64,000 nt of DNA from Anaerobiospirillum thomasii. Its GTDB lineage: Bacteria > Pseudomonadota > Gammaproteobacteria > Enterobacterales > Succinivibrionaceae. The stretch spans positions 445,001 through 509,000 of the forward strand of contig NZ_UAPU01000005.1 in assembly GCF_900445255.1 (NCBI RefSeq), in the 5' to 3' direction. Numbering within the stretch: position 1 is the first letter of the stretch; every line of letters begins with the position of its first letter. The notes beneath the pieces were generated by a model. The model saw nothing but the letters and a program-made list of their open reading frames with translations. It made no database searches and had not been told where the DNA came from. Position numbers and translations under genes: made by a program. This document shows positions 55,182 to 64,000 of this stretch, one piece after another.

Positions 55182-55943
55182 TTATGCCTCTTTTTTAGCA
55201 ATAATGCGTCTGATCTTTTCTAAATCCTCTTGTGTATCAACACCACGCTCTGGTGGGTTTTGAGTAATGCCCACACCAATTGAATAGCCATTTTCAAGCA
55301 TACGCAGCTGCTCAAGACTCTCTGCCTTTTCAAGTGAACTCTGCTCCATGGCGGCAAACTCAAGTACAGTCTTGGCTCTGTAGCAATAAATACCTATATG
55401 ATGATAATGACTTGCCTCTATTTTATTATTTTTTCCAAAGTTATCGCGCTCATAAGGTATAGGACAGCGGCTAAAGTATAAAGCTCTGCCCTTTTTATTC
55501 ATAACAACCTTGACGCAGTTTGGATCAAAGATATCATCGTTATTTTCTATTCTGTCGCAAAGGGTGGACATATCAGACTGTGTTTCAATTAAAACTCTTA
55601 CCACATGTTCAATATGCTCAGGATTGATTAAAGGCTCATCGCCCTGCACATTAACCACAATAGTCTCAGGATCTATATCAAAGGTACGCAGCATCATGGC
55701 AATTCTGTCTGTACCTGATTTTAAGTCTGAATCTGTCATACAGACGCGCACACGATCCAAAGATCCTATGGCCTCTTTGATTTTATCATCATCAATACAG
55801 GCTATAACCTCTGCTGCATTTGATTTTAATGCCTGCATACATACACGTCTTATCATTGGTATGCCATTTATATCCAAAACAGCTTTATTTGGCAGGCGTG
55901 TGGAACCAAGTCGTGAAGGTATAGCTACAACGTATTTTTCCAT
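55182..55943 (-). CDS. kdsB: CMP-Kdo synthetase KdsB
   Basis: Activates Kdo for lipopolysaccharide core assembly. 253 aa from the ATG at 55943 (AGGAGAT 6 nt upstream; 4 bp after lpxK). VVAIPSRLGSTRLPNKAVLDINGIPMI, ACIDDDKI, TIVVNVQGDEPLI, SRCPIPYERD and HIGIYCYR are all family motifs. Normal length. In operon with lpxK as in many gammaproteobacteria. Confidence 0.96.
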   Translation of the reverse strand: MEKYVVAIPSRLGSTRLPNKAVLDINGIPMIRRVCMQALKSNAAEVIACIDDDKIKEAIGSLDRVRVCMTDSDLKSGTDRIAMMLRTFDIDPETIVVNVQGDEPLINPEHIEHVVRVLIETQSDMSTLCDRIENNDDIFDPNCVKVVMNKKGRALYFSRCPIPYERDNFGKNNKIEASHYHHIGIYCYRAKTVLEFAAMEQSSLEKAESLEQLRMLENGYSIGVGITQNPPERGVDTQEDLEKIRRIIAKKEA

Positions 55944-55947
55944 CAGA

Positions 55948-57153
55948 TTATCTCCTATCCTCTTTATCTTCACTCAAAACCTTATGCTCAGAGCTATCAG
56001 TGCTCTTATCTGCCTCAGGCAGCTTAGCTTTGCCATCATTATCTGTTTGGCTGCTGTGCGTATCTATCTGTGCAGATACACTTTTATCAGACTGTGCTTT
56101 AACTTGTATCTTATCCTCAAAGTTATATTTAATATCAGTGTTCATGGCACTGCGGCGGCTTACCTTGTTATCACTGTCTTTAATGGCCTTTAAGATATGA
56201 TCATAAAAAATATGGGAGAACTGAGCCTCAATATTTAGAACAAAGACATTATCAAGACTTTCAGATGTATATTTGATGGCATCCTTGGCTGTCATGATAA
56301 CAGGCATACGTGAGGCCATATCCCTGATTTTTTTAATATCAGCCTTTAGATGATCACCTACATCGATTTTGTCTTTAACTCTAAAGCCATAATCCTCAAG
56401 TGTTTTATAAAATCTCTCAGGGTTGCCTATACCTGCAAGAGCGCAGACATCAGAGCCTTTGGCTATATCACAAGGTGATTTATCCTTTAAAGACAAAATA
56501 GAGCTTGTCTTTAAAATCATGGAGAAATAGCCTACACGGGCTACAGCTCCATTGACCACAATGGCATCGACCTTGCCAAGACGCCATTTACCCTCGCGCA
56601 GTGGTCCTGATGGCAAAAGCATACCATTGCCAAGCATTCTGCCCCCCTCAAGCACAGCAATTTCAACATCGCGGCTTAGTGCATAATGCTGCAGACCATC
56701 ATCACAGACTATAATATCAACCCCAAGTGATTTTAAATAAAAGGCACCGCGCACTCTGTCTGGATCTATAACAGTTATAGCCCCTGTCTGCTGTTTTATA
56801 AGCAAAGGCTCATCACCTGAGATCTTGGAGTCTGTATCCTCTTTAATCTCAAGAGGAAAACTTTTGCTCTGTGACTTGTAGCCACGTGAGAGCAGACCTG
56901 GATTATAACCATGTCTTTTAAGCTCTTTGAGCAGGGCCACACACAAAGGAGTTTTACCGCTTCCGCCTACTGTAATACCACCTACAACCACCACAGGAAT
57001 ATCAGGGGCATAGGACTTTTTAATACCTGCGCCATAAAGTGAGCGGCGGATAGAGCTTACACATTTAAAAATCAGTGAAAATGGATAGAGGGCCAGGCTT
57101 ACACCAAGACCTGTAAGACTGCCTTTGTACCATACATTATTTATAAAAGACAC
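55948..57153 (-). CDS. lpxK: Tetraacyldisaccharide 4'-kinase LpxK with a C-terminal tail
   Basis: Phosphorylates the lipid A precursor at the inner membrane. 401 aa. The membrane-associated N-terminus is followed by a P-loop GGITVGGSGKTPL at about 58-70. CDDGLQHYALSRDVEI, GPLREG and the C-terminal VIMTAKDAIKY are family motifs. The enzyme proper ends near residue 335; the last ~65 residues are hydrophilic and charged (KAQSDKSVSAQID..., ending SEDKEDRR) and are not part of the usual protein (~325 aa). GTG start. msbA is not upstream as it often is. Confidence 0.94.
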   Translation of the reverse strand: MSFINNVWYKGSLTGLGVSLALYPFSLIFKCVSSIRRSLYGAGIKKSYAPDIPVVVVGGITVGGSGKTPLCVALLKELKRHGYNPGLLSRGYKSQSKSFPLEIKEDTDSKISGDEPLLIKQQTGAITVIDPDRVRGAFYLKSLGVDIIVCDDGLQHYALSRDVEIAVLEGGRMLGNGMLLPSGPLREGKWRLGKVDAIVVNGAVARVGYFSMILKTSSILSLKDKSPCDIAKGSDVCALAGIGNPERFYKTLEDYGFRVKDKIDVGDHLKADIKKIRDMASRMPVIMTAKDAIKYTSESLDNVFVLNIEAQFSHIFYDHILKAIKDSDNKVSRRSAMNTDIKYNFEDKIQVKAQSDKSVSAQIDTHSSQTDNDGKAKLPEADKSTDSSEHKVLSEDKEDRR

Positions 57154-57350
57154 TTTTGTATTACTTCCTGCAAACCTCTTTTGTGTAAATTATATGACAA
57201 ATACCTGCTCTTTTAACAGCGCCATACACATAAGCCTAAGGACTTTAGCCCTGCCTGGCCTTTTTATCGGAAAAAACTTTCTTTACGATATTTTTTCATA
57301 CTCTGCTTTTTTAGCCTCTGTTTGCTACAATCTAAAAAAAGGATTGAATT

Positions 57351-58574
57351 ATGAGCGATATAATTGCATTAAGACGGCATCTGCACACTCTGCCAGAGCT
57401 TGCCTTTAAAGAGTGGAATACTCTTGCCTATATTGTTGCAACTTTAAAACAGTGCACACATCTGTCTTTTGAGTATCTGCCATCTGGCACCTATGATAAA
57501 TACAAAGATCTTATAAATACTGACAAAAAAGAAGTTGAGATTGAGCCTGGAGTCTTTATTGATGTGCCAGCTCTTAAAGTAAGCTTTGATTTTGCACAGG
57601 ATGGTGAAAATCTCGCCTTTAGATGTGATATGGATGCCCTGCCCGTTGAGGAGGCTCACTGCACAGGCCATAAGCCTTATGATCTTAACTTTGTATCTGA
57701 CAATGGCAATATGCATGCCTGTGCCCATGACGGGCATATGGCCATTGCCCTTATGAGCATTTTGCACATAGATAAAAACTTTGAAAAGCTTAAAAGTCAC
57801 ACAAAACTTGGCTCTGTAAGTTTTATTTTTCAGTGTGCCGAGGAGGGATGCCGTGGCGGCATTATTATAAGTCAGAGTGATTTTCTAAAGAATGTAGATA
57901 CACTCTACTGCTATCATTTAGGCATGCGCCTGCCATCTTTATCCATAGCAACCAATCCAAAAAAATTTCTTGCCACACAAAAATTCATGCTAAAGATGCA
58001 TGGTGTCAAGGCCCATGCCGGACGTCCACATCAGGGTGTCAATGCCCTGCTGCCTTTGTGCTCCATCATCCTTGATTTTATGGACTATGCCGATACTCAA
58101 AACGGCATTTATATAAACTTTGGCAATATGCTCTCCCCAGGAGCTTCAAATATAGTGCCTGATTTTGCCTCGGTCTTTGGTGAGATAAGAAGCAATGATG
58201 CTGCAAACATTGATATCTATTATAAAAAGCTTGTTGAGCTTATAGATAAATACACCCAAGATTCAAAAGCTGTCTGTGAGCTTTTGCCGCTGGGCAGAGC
58301 TGTTGGCATAGAAAACAGCAGCTGTCTTGTTCAGTCTTTAAACAGCATCTGCAGCGATCTTGGTTTTAGTGTAGCAGAGCATTTTGATTTTAACGCATCA
58401 GAGGATGCCTCATTGCTTATTGAGAGCGTACAAAAAAGAGGAGGACAGGCTATGCACTTTGTTATAGGCGCCAATCTGTCTGCCGAGCATCACAACGCTT
58501 TATTTGATTTTGATGAGTCAGTGCTTGATAAAGCCTGCGCTCTTATTTTAAAGATTATTGAGAGCAGATCTTGA
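57351..58574 (+). CDS. M20-family (M20D) metal amidohydrolase
   Basis: 407 aa, probably an N-acyl-amino-acid amidohydrolase or carboxypeptidase-like enzyme. IIALRRHLHTLPELAFKEW at the start, CDMDALPVEEAH, HACAHDGHMAIAL, FQCAEEGCRGG and a dimerisation domain with KAHAGRPHQGVNALLPL. The metal-binding His, Cys and Glu are present. AAAGGA upstream. Directly before lon, 61 bp away. The substrate cannot be fixed from sequence. Confidence 0.87.
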   Translation: MSDIIALRRHLHTLPELAFKEWNTLAYIVATLKQCTHLSFEYLPSGTYDKYKDLINTDKKEVEIEPGVFIDVPALKVSFDFAQDGENLAFRCDMDALPVEEAHCTGHKPYDLNFVSDNGNMHACAHDGHMAIALMSILHIDKNFEKLKSHTKLGSVSFIFQCAEEGCRGGIIISQSDFLKNVDTLYCYHLGMRLPSLSIATNPKKFLATQKFMLKMHGVKAHAGRPHQGVNALLPLCSIILDFMDYADTQNGIYINFGNMLSPGASNIVPDFASVFGEIRSNDAANIDIYYKKLVELIDKYTQDSKAVCELLPLGRAVGIENSSCLVQSLNSICSDLGFSVAEHFDFNASEDASLLIESVQKRGGQAMHFVIGANLSAEHHNALFDFDESVLDKACALILKIIESRS

Positions 58575-58635
58575 AAATGCCAAGTGCAGCTACCATATAA
58601 AAGAAGATCAAGTAAAAAGTATGTAAGGAAAATGT

Positions 58636-61083
58636 ATGAGCGACAGAGATCAGGATTTTGACAGTGTTGATGTAAGAGAGCTTGCTCAACAGATAGGTCG
58701 TCTGCGTCAGGAAATAAAAGACAAGAAAAATAAAGACAATTCACGTAAGTCACACCCTCAGCAGGTGCATGTTCTGCCTATACTTGGCAGACCTATTATG
58801 CCAAGTCAGATAACACCGGTTCAGATCTCTCCTGACTGGCAGGATGTGCTTATGGCCGCAGCCGACAGTGACAGTAAAACCATGGCTGTCTTTGCCATAG
58901 GCGAGAAAACCTCTGCTAAAAGCAAGATTAGCAAAGAGGACTTTCCTAAAACCGGCACTCTGGTAAAACTGCTGCATGCCAAATCAGGTGAGGATGAGAT
59001 TCATTTTATCTGCGAAGGTCTGTGCCGTGTACAGATTGAGTCCTGGGATGATTTTGACAAAATGTCCCTGGCCACTGTCTCATACCCGCAGGAGATTGTA
59101 CCTGAGCCAAATTCAGAGGAGGATGTACAGATTAAAGCCTCATCCATGGCTTTAATTTCCATCATACAGGAGCTTTTACCTTTAAGTCCTCTGTATACAG
59201 ATGAGATGCGTCAGTATCTGCTGCGTTTTAATCAGAATGATCCTTCACTGCTTGCTGACTGCGCCGCCTCCATTACCACAGCCTCATCACTTGAGCTGCA
59301 GGGTATTTTAGATGAGCTTGATCTAAAAGAGCGTATGAAGCTCTCCCTTGCCATTATCAAAAAAGAGCTTAAAGCTGCCAAGCTGCAGTTTAAGATCAAA
59401 GGCTCTGTCTCTGAAAAGCTCACTAAAAGACAAAAGGACTTCTTTTTAAAAGAGCAGTTAAAGGAAATTCAGTCCGAGCTTGGAATAAAGCTTGATGATA
59501 AAAGCGTTGATGCCGCTGAATTTGAAAAGCGCATGAAAAAACTTAGTGCCCCTGAGCATATACAAAAGCGTTTTAAATCAGAGCTGCAGAAATTAAATGT
59601 GCTTGAATCAGGCTCACCAGAATATGCTGTAACACGCAACTATCTTGATGTGCTTACCACTATTCCATGGGGCAAGAGTGCCAAAGAGGACATAGATCTT
59701 GATAAATCCCGCGCAATTTTAGATAAGGATCATGAAGGTCTTGATGATGTCAAAGACAGAATTATTGAATTTTTAGCCGTAGGCGCGCTAAAAGGCGAAA
59801 CCAAGGGCTCTATTATGCTCTTTGTAGGTCCTCCTGGTGTGGGTAAAACCTCAATTGGCAAATCTATTGCAAAGGCTCTGGGACGTCCATTTTTCAGACT
59901 GTCTTTAGGCGGCGTTGATGATGAGTCTGTCATCAAGGGCCACAGAAAAACCTATATAGGCGCCATGCCAGGTAAAATGGTGCAGGCTCTGCGTGAGAGC
60001 AAAACCATGAACCCTGTGATTATGCTAGATGAGATAGACAAGCTAAGCCGCTCCTATCAGGGCGATCCGTCTGCTGCTCTGCTTGAGACATTAGATCCTG
60101 AGCAGAACAACAGTTTTCTTGATCATTACCTTGATGAAAAGCTGGATCTGTCTGACTGTCTTTTTATCTGTACAGCCAATGAGGTCAATACCATACCTCC
60201 AGCCCTGCTTGACAGAATGGATATGATAAGACTCTCAGGCTATATCTCACAGGAAAAGCTTGCCATTGCCAAAAAGCATTTACTGCCTCGTGCGCTCAAG
60301 GCTGCAGCCATTAAAAAGACACAGCTTAAGCTCTCTGACACTGTGCTGATGCAGATTATTGAAGAGTATGCCCGTGAAAACGGTGTGCGCTCTCTTGAAA
60401 GACTTATCTCCAAAATTGTACGCAAGGCTGCAGTTAAAATTGTCAAAGGAGAGAAGAGCGTTACTGTAAGTGCTGACAATCTTGAGGATTTTCTTGGCAG
60501 TGCTCCATTTAAAAAGGAGCGTATGCTGCAGGGCGTTGGTATTGTCACAGGTCTTGCCTGGACCAATATGGGCGGTGCCACTTTGCCTGTTGAGTCAAAA
60601 CTTATACATCGTGAGTCAAAGGGGCTGACCCTTACCGGCTCGCTTGGTGATGTTATGAAAGAATCTGCATCAATTGCCTACAGCTATGTGCAGTCCTCGC
60701 TCAAAGAGCTATCTGACGGCAAAAATACAGATTTCTTTAAAAAAGGCACAGTGCATCTGCATGTACCTGAAGGCGCCACTCCTAAAGATGGACCTAGCGC
60801 CGGCATTACCATGGCCAGTGCCCTTTTATCCCTGGCTATAAACAAAGCGCCTAAACCTAACTTTGCCATGACAGGCGAGCTGTCTTTGACAGGTCATGTC
60901 CTGGCCATAGGCGGTATACGTGAAAAAGTAATTGCAGCAAGACGTGTTGGTATCTTTGATATTATTGTGCCAAAGGCCAATGAAGGAGATGTAAAAGAGC
61001 TACCAGATGAGGTTAAAACCGGAGTTAACTTCTATTATGCAGATACTTTTGATGATGTGGCACAGCTGCTCTTTAAAGATTGA
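58636..61083 (+). CDS. lon: ATP-dependent protease Lon
   Basis: Cytoplasmic AAA+ protease for misfolded and regulatory proteins. 815 aa. The LON N-terminal domain begins at about residue 45 after a charged coiled-coil-like lead of ~40 residues. Walker A GPPGVGKT at about 398-405, Walker B IMLDEIDKL, and a catalytic domain with Ser721 in DGPSAGITMA and the Lys in GGIREKVIAARR. The N-terminal domain starts LPILGRPIMPSQ instead of the usual LPLRDVVVYP. That is closer to the second Lon type seen in some gammaproteobacteria, judged from memory. GGAAA 1 nt before the ATG gives a close ribosome site. Confidence 0.94.
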   Translation: MSDRDQDFDSVDVRELAQQIGRLRQEIKDKKNKDNSRKSHPQQVHVLPILGRPIMPSQITPVQISPDWQDVLMAAADSDSKTMAVFAIGEKTSAKSKISKEDFPKTGTLVKLLHAKSGEDEIHFICEGLCRVQIESWDDFDKMSLATVSYPQEIVPEPNSEEDVQIKASSMALISIIQELLPLSPLYTDEMRQYLLRFNQNDPSLLADCAASITTASSLELQGILDELDLKERMKLSLAIIKKELKAAKLQFKIKGSVSEKLTKRQKDFFLKEQLKEIQSELGIKLDDKSVDAAEFEKRMKKLSAPEHIQKRFKSELQKLNVLESGSPEYAVTRNYLDVLTTIPWGKSAKEDIDLDKSRAILDKDHEGLDDVKDRIIEFLAVGALKGETKGSIMLFVGPPGVGKTSIGKSIAKALGRPFFRLSLGGVDDESVIKGHRKTYIGAMPGKMVQALRESKTMNPVIMLDEIDKLSRSYQGDPSAALLETLDPEQNNSFLDHYLDEKLDLSDCLFICTANEVNTIPPALLDRMDMIRLSGYISQEKLAIAKKHLLPRALKAAAIKKTQLKLSDTVLMQIIEEYARENGVRSLERLISKIVRKAAVKIVKGEKSVTVSADNLEDFLGSAPFKKERMLQGVGIVTGLAWTNMGGATLPVESKLIHRESKGLTLTGSLGDVMKESASIAYSYVQSSLKELSDGKNTDFFKKGTVHLHVPEGATPKDGPSAGITMASALLSLAINKAPKPNFAMTGELSLTGHVLAIGGIREKVIAARRVGIFDIIVPKANEGDVKELPDEVKTGVNFYYADTFDDVAQLLFKD

Positions 61084-61091
61084 ATATAGTG

Positions 61092-61118
61092 CTAAAAAGG
61101 GGCCTGCGCCCCTTTTTT
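61092..61118. terminator. Terminator between lon and the Asp-rich gene
   Basis: AAAAAGGGGC-ctgc-GCCCCTTTTTT between convergent genes; works in both directions. Confidence 0.88.
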
Positions 61119-61123
61119 AATCC

Positions 61124-61390
61124 CTAGTCATCGTCGCCATTATCATCGTATCTGTCATCATCGTCATCATCGTATCTGTCACCATCGTCATCTGAGCCAA
61201 AGCGGATATTAAAGCCGTTATCATCATCGTCATAGCGTACCTGATTGAAAGCATAGCTATGATTAAGATCATGGTCTGCACTAAAAAACAGAGTATTGTC
61301 TGAAGTATTATCATATGAGGCAAAGGCGCTCACAGATAAAAAGCACAGTGGCAGTGTGCACAAAGCTATGGTGATTTTATTTAATCTCAT
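61124..61390 (-). CDS. Small secreted Asp-rich protein
   Basis: 88 aa from the ATG at 61390, selected because GGGG lies 6 nt upstream and a signal peptide follows (MRLNKITIALCTLPLCFLSVSAFA). A longer in-frame reading to 61612 has no ribosome site. The mature part is ~64 residues and ends in runs of Asp with Arg/Tyr/Gly (GDRYDDDDDDRYDDNGDDD). Acidic periplasmic proteins of this kind may bind cations; no family recognised. Confidence 0.7.
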   Translation of the reverse strand: MRLNKITIALCTLPLCFLSVSAFASYDNTSDNTLFFSADHDLNHSYAFNQVRYDDDDNGFNIRFGSDDDGDRYDDDDDDRYDDNGDDD

Positions 61391-61911
61391 ACTAATCCCC
61401 TTTATGTCTGGCTTAAAATACAAGCATATTTTTCCTAAGTTTAGCACCAGTCTTAAAAAGATAGACGTCTCTACCATCTTTTGGCCACATTTTTTTATCT
61501 GGCCTAAAACTTTTTTACAAGCCACCATGCCCCTAAGAGAGCATTTTTTTTCTGCTCTACCCTGTTTGAAAGCTGCAGATACAAAGCCATCGCCTCTTAT
61601 AAATGGTGACACGCCTCGCCTGCTCTATAAGCAGCAGACAATGCCTGTACTTTTAGATCCAGTCTGCTGCAGGCAGTTTCTAAAGGCTTCCTTATGGGCA
61701 ATTATAGTAATCAGATCTGCCTTTACAATCTAGGGCCATAATAGCCTGACGTTTCTTTGCTGTTTTTGATTGTTACATCATAAATATGTTTTTTTAATGC
61801 ACAGTAGATAAATGGTGATGGCCTATTTTTAGATTTAAATAAGTATTTTTAGTATAATCATAAAGTTTTAAATTATTGTATAGATTAAAGTTAATAATAA
61901 ACGGAGTTAAT
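61391..61911. other. Spacer, no supported gene
   Basis: About 520 bp. A 145-aa plus ORF crosses the secreted-protein gene without a start signal. Promoters for both flanking genes should be here. GGAG precedes the next ATG. Confidence 0.45.
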
Positions 61912-62550
61912 ATGGAGCGCTTAAAGCCTGAGTGTCCGCCGGATGCCCACAAAGTAATAAGACCACCTGAGAATAAGCTGCATGCCCTTTTGGCCATATA
62001 TATTAAAGATGACAGTGAAATTAAAACCTATGGTCTTGATGACTTCTGTCAGGTTCTCTCCTTGATGGGACAAAAGCCTCTTATCTACTGTAATGATGCT
62101 ATCAAAGAGCAGATCTGCTCTAAAGCCGCTGCCTTTGAAATAGAGCCTACCTTCCTTGTAGTGCATGATGATGGCATGGCCAGCATTGTAGATATGAACG
62201 GTGCTACAAGCCATACCTATACCTTTGAGCATATGGCCACCGACTATAAACTCTTTGAGGGCTTTTTAGATAAACTCTCTGACAAGTGCATTATCTCTGT
62301 AGATATGCTCTCCATGCTCATTCTGCGCTCTATCTCAACTGTTTTCCCATGGGACAGACTGCTAGCCGGCGACTTTATACGTCAATATATAAAGGCCTAT
62401 GGCGATCTTAATGAGGATAACATCAAGACTCTGCTTGAGATACGCTATGGCCGCTATGAGGCTCTTGACGCCAAGGAAAAAGATCCTGTGGCCTATCAGT
62501 TCTTAAAGCTTGAGCGCAAGCTGTTCCTACAGTACCCAACTGACGATTAA
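61912..62550 (+). CDS. Hypothetical protein upstream of dapE
   Basis: 212 aa from the ATG at 61912 (CGGAG 6 nt upstream). No signal or membrane segment. Conserved-looking parts: CPPDAHKVIRPPENKLHALLAIYIKD, IEPTFLVVHDDGMASIVDM and FLKLERKLFLQYPTDD. No family recognised. It ends 4 bp before the dapE start, so the two are co-transcribed; a regulatory or metabolic link is possible but unproven. Confidence 0.75.
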   Translation: MERLKPECPPDAHKVIRPPENKLHALLAIYIKDDSEIKTYGLDDFCQVLSLMGQKPLIYCNDAIKEQICSKAAAFEIEPTFLVVHDDGMASIVDMNGATSHTYTFEHMATDYKLFEGFLDKLSDKCIISVDMLSMLILRSISTVFPWDRLLAGDFIRQYIKAYGDLNEDNIKTLLEIRYGRYEALDAKEKDPVAYQFLKLERKLFLQYPTDD

Positions 62551-62554
62551 TATT

Positions 62555-63703
62555 ATGCAAACATATGATCCTTTAAGCCTGACCATTGAGCTGTGTAAAA
62601 GGCGCTCTGTAACTCCTAAAGATGAGGGTTGTCAGGAGGTTATTGCCTCTTTGCTTGAGAGGCAGGGCTTTAACATAGAGTATTTTGAAAAAGACGGCAC
62701 TAAAAATATCTATGCCACACTTAAAAATGGTGCTGGCCCTTCACTTATGTTCCTAGGGCATACTGATGTGGTGCCTGAGGGCGATCTTTTAAAATGGGAC
62801 TGCGACCCTTATGCATGTGTCATCAAAGACTATGATGGCAGGCCGCATCTTGTAGCCCGCGGCAGTGCCGATATGAAAGGCGGAGATGCCTGTATGACTC
62901 TTGCCCTGTGTGACTTTGTCAAAGAGCATAAGGACTTTAAAGGATCATTAAGTCTGCTTTTAACCTCCAATGAAGAAGGTGATGCTAAAGGCGGTGTGCC
63001 TTATGTTGCGCAGATTTTAAAAGAGCGCAATGATATTCCTGATATGTGCATTGTAGGAGAACCTTCATCCTCACAGGTACTTGGCGATACTATTAAAGTC
63101 GGTCGCCGTGGCTCTATGACTGCCCATATTACAGTACATGGTGTACAGGGCCATGTGGCCTATCCTGAGCTTGTAAAAAACCCTGTAGCTCTTGCCAATC
63201 CTCTTATTGAAAAGCTGCTTGAGCCTCTTGATGAGGGCAATGCCCTCTTTCCGCCAAGCTCCTTTCAGATTACCAATATCAAGGCCGGCACTGGTGCTGA
63301 AAATGTAGTGCCTGGTAGCTTATATTTTATGTGCAACTGGCGCTTTAACAATATGCAAAGCCCTCAGAGCATACAAAATACTGTAAGCTCCTACATAAAA
63401 AGCCTGAATCTTGAGTGTGATGTTGAATATGTTGTAAACGGTCTGCCTTTTGCCTGTGATGCAGACAGTACCCTGACGCAATGTGTAGAGGCATCAATAC
63501 AGGAGATAACAGGACTAAAAGCTACTCTGTCATCAGCAGGCGGTACCTCAGATGGTCGTTTTATTGCCCCTCTTGGCACGTCAGTGCTTGAGTTTGGCGT
63601 CTGCAACGGCACTATACACAAGGTCAATGAAAGAGTTGCCACAGAGGATCTATATACTCTAAAGCAAATCTATCAAAGATGTCTTGAAAAACTGTTTTTA
63701 TAA
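62555..63703 (+). CDS. dapE: Succinyl-diaminopimelate desuccinylase DapE
   Basis: Produces LL-diaminopimelate for lysine and peptidoglycan. 382 aa from the ATG at 62555. Di-zinc M20 motifs: MFLGHTDVVPEGD, ARGSADMKGGDACM, LTSNEEGDAKGG, VGEPSSS and HVAYPELVKNPV. C-terminal GGTSDGRFIAPLGTSVLEFGVCNGTIHKVNE is diagnostic. Normal length, good terminator after it. Confidence 0.96.
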   Translation: MQTYDPLSLTIELCKRRSVTPKDEGCQEVIASLLERQGFNIEYFEKDGTKNIYATLKNGAGPSLMFLGHTDVVPEGDLLKWDCDPYACVIKDYDGRPHLVARGSADMKGGDACMTLALCDFVKEHKDFKGSLSLLLTSNEEGDAKGGVPYVAQILKERNDIPDMCIVGEPSSSQVLGDTIKVGRRGSMTAHITVHGVQGHVAYPELVKNPVALANPLIEKLLEPLDEGNALFPPSSFQITNIKAGTGAENVVPGSLYFMCNWRFNNMQSPQSIQNTVSSYIKSLNLECDVEYVVNGLPFACDADSTLTQCVEASIQEITGLKATLSSAGGTSDGRFIAPLGTSVLEFGVCNGTIHKVNERVATEDLYTLKQIYQRCLEKLFL

Positions 63704-63712
63704 TATACAGCT

Positions 63713-63744
63713 AAAAGCCTGAAACCATGGTCTTTGGCTTTTAT
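63713..63744 (+). terminator. Terminator of dapE
   Basis: AAAAGCC...GGCTTTT followed by ATAAC; 7-bp stem overlapping the T run. Confidence 0.6.
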
Positions 63745-63802
63745 AACATAAACCTAACTTAAAAATACTAAAATACAGCCTCTGCAGATCACGGACAAAA
63801 AC

Positions 63803-64000
63803 ATGCAGCTATCATTTCTTCAGAAAATACTTATAAACATACTGTTAAGGCCATCTTACAGCTATCAGGATCCAAAAGATGATCCTCTTTTTGACTTTGC
63901 TGTAGATACAGTTTTGTCTGTAAAAGGCATTGATGATATAGATAATTACACTAAGTACTGGTATAACCGGAATTTTATTTTTGGCAATGAATTTAATATT
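63803..64000 (+). CDS. Unidentified gene, cut by the right edge
   Basis: 66 codons visible from an ATG (MQLSFLQKILINILLRPSYSYQDPKDDPLFDFAVDTV...). No strong ribosome site. It runs open to the end of the window. Hydrophilic with aromatic residues; no family recognised. Confidence 0.5.
   Translation, partial: MQLSFLQKILINILLRPSYSYQDPKDDPLFDFAVDTVLSVKGIDDIDNYTKYWYNRNFIFGNEFNI

Noticed and set aside
61296-61733. 145-aa plus ORF opposite the Asp-rich gene
   Set aside because: Antisense to a gene with signal peptide and ribosome site; no own start signal.

Overview
The window looks like the chromosome of a low-GC Gram-negative gammaproteobacterium. Supporting genes are proQ-prc, hrpA, yaaA, bcp, ihfA, tadA, lpxK-kdsB, lon, glmS and dapE. 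The large helper-poor spacers, the tandem Cys-rich Sel1 genes and an anaerobe-type 4-hydroxybutyrate dehydrogenase would suit an anaerobic gut lineage such as Succinivibrionaceae. That placement is inference; no rRNA or tRNA gene was seen.

Layout. 1-2088: proQ-prc operon (minus; prc runs off the left edge). 2101-4160: accessory spacer with short repeats and two small unknown genes. 4163-5818: chemoreceptor. 6070-16125: a type I restriction-modification locus, hsdM-hsdS-hsdR on minus, facing a tyrosine recombinase gene and a second, inverted, half-size hsdS cassette on plus. Shared repeats in hsdS and the cassette make this a site-specific TRD-shuffling (phase-variation) locus. A complete 2,008-bp IS4-superfamily/IS1634-like element sits inside the recombinase gene, with 29-bp terminal inverted repeats (2 mismatches) and a 7-bp target duplication. 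Precise removal of the IS restores a continuous 335-aa recombinase.

16174-33168: mixed housekeeping and accessory genes. These are an acidic unknown protein, bcp, yaaA preceded by a gene that looks like a transposase stripped of its catalytic core, brnQ, three tandem Sel1-repeat genes (one decayed), gltS, ihfA, an HPr, an esterase lipoprotein, a second IS whose transposase carries a four-fold AT-hook tail, and a YebE/DUF533 protein. 33304-42150: a decayed small secreted-protein gene, hrpA, a WYL regulator, a 4-hydroxybutyrate dehydrogenase, a gene-poor stretch, and a stand-alone RelA/SpoT alarmone synthetase. 42931-46718: glmS, an orphan JetD/MksG-like (DUF3322/DUF2220) gene and tadA.

46857-52840: a complete thiamine operon thiC-thiDE-thiF-thiS-thiG-thiH behind a TPP riboswitch; it makes the pyrimidine and thiazole halves and joins them. 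53044-64000: a membrane diguanylate cyclase, lpxK-kdsB for lipid A/Kdo, an M20 amidohydrolase, lon, a small secreted Asp-rich protein, an unknown gene before dapE, and a partial gene at the right edge.

The most notable item is the phase-variable HsdS locus whose recombinase has been split by an IS, which may have locked the switch. Secondary points are the orphan JetD-like protein, the isolated alarmone synthetase, the DDE-less transposase-like gene and the AT-hook transposase. All functional calls rest on motifs read by eye; no database search was run.
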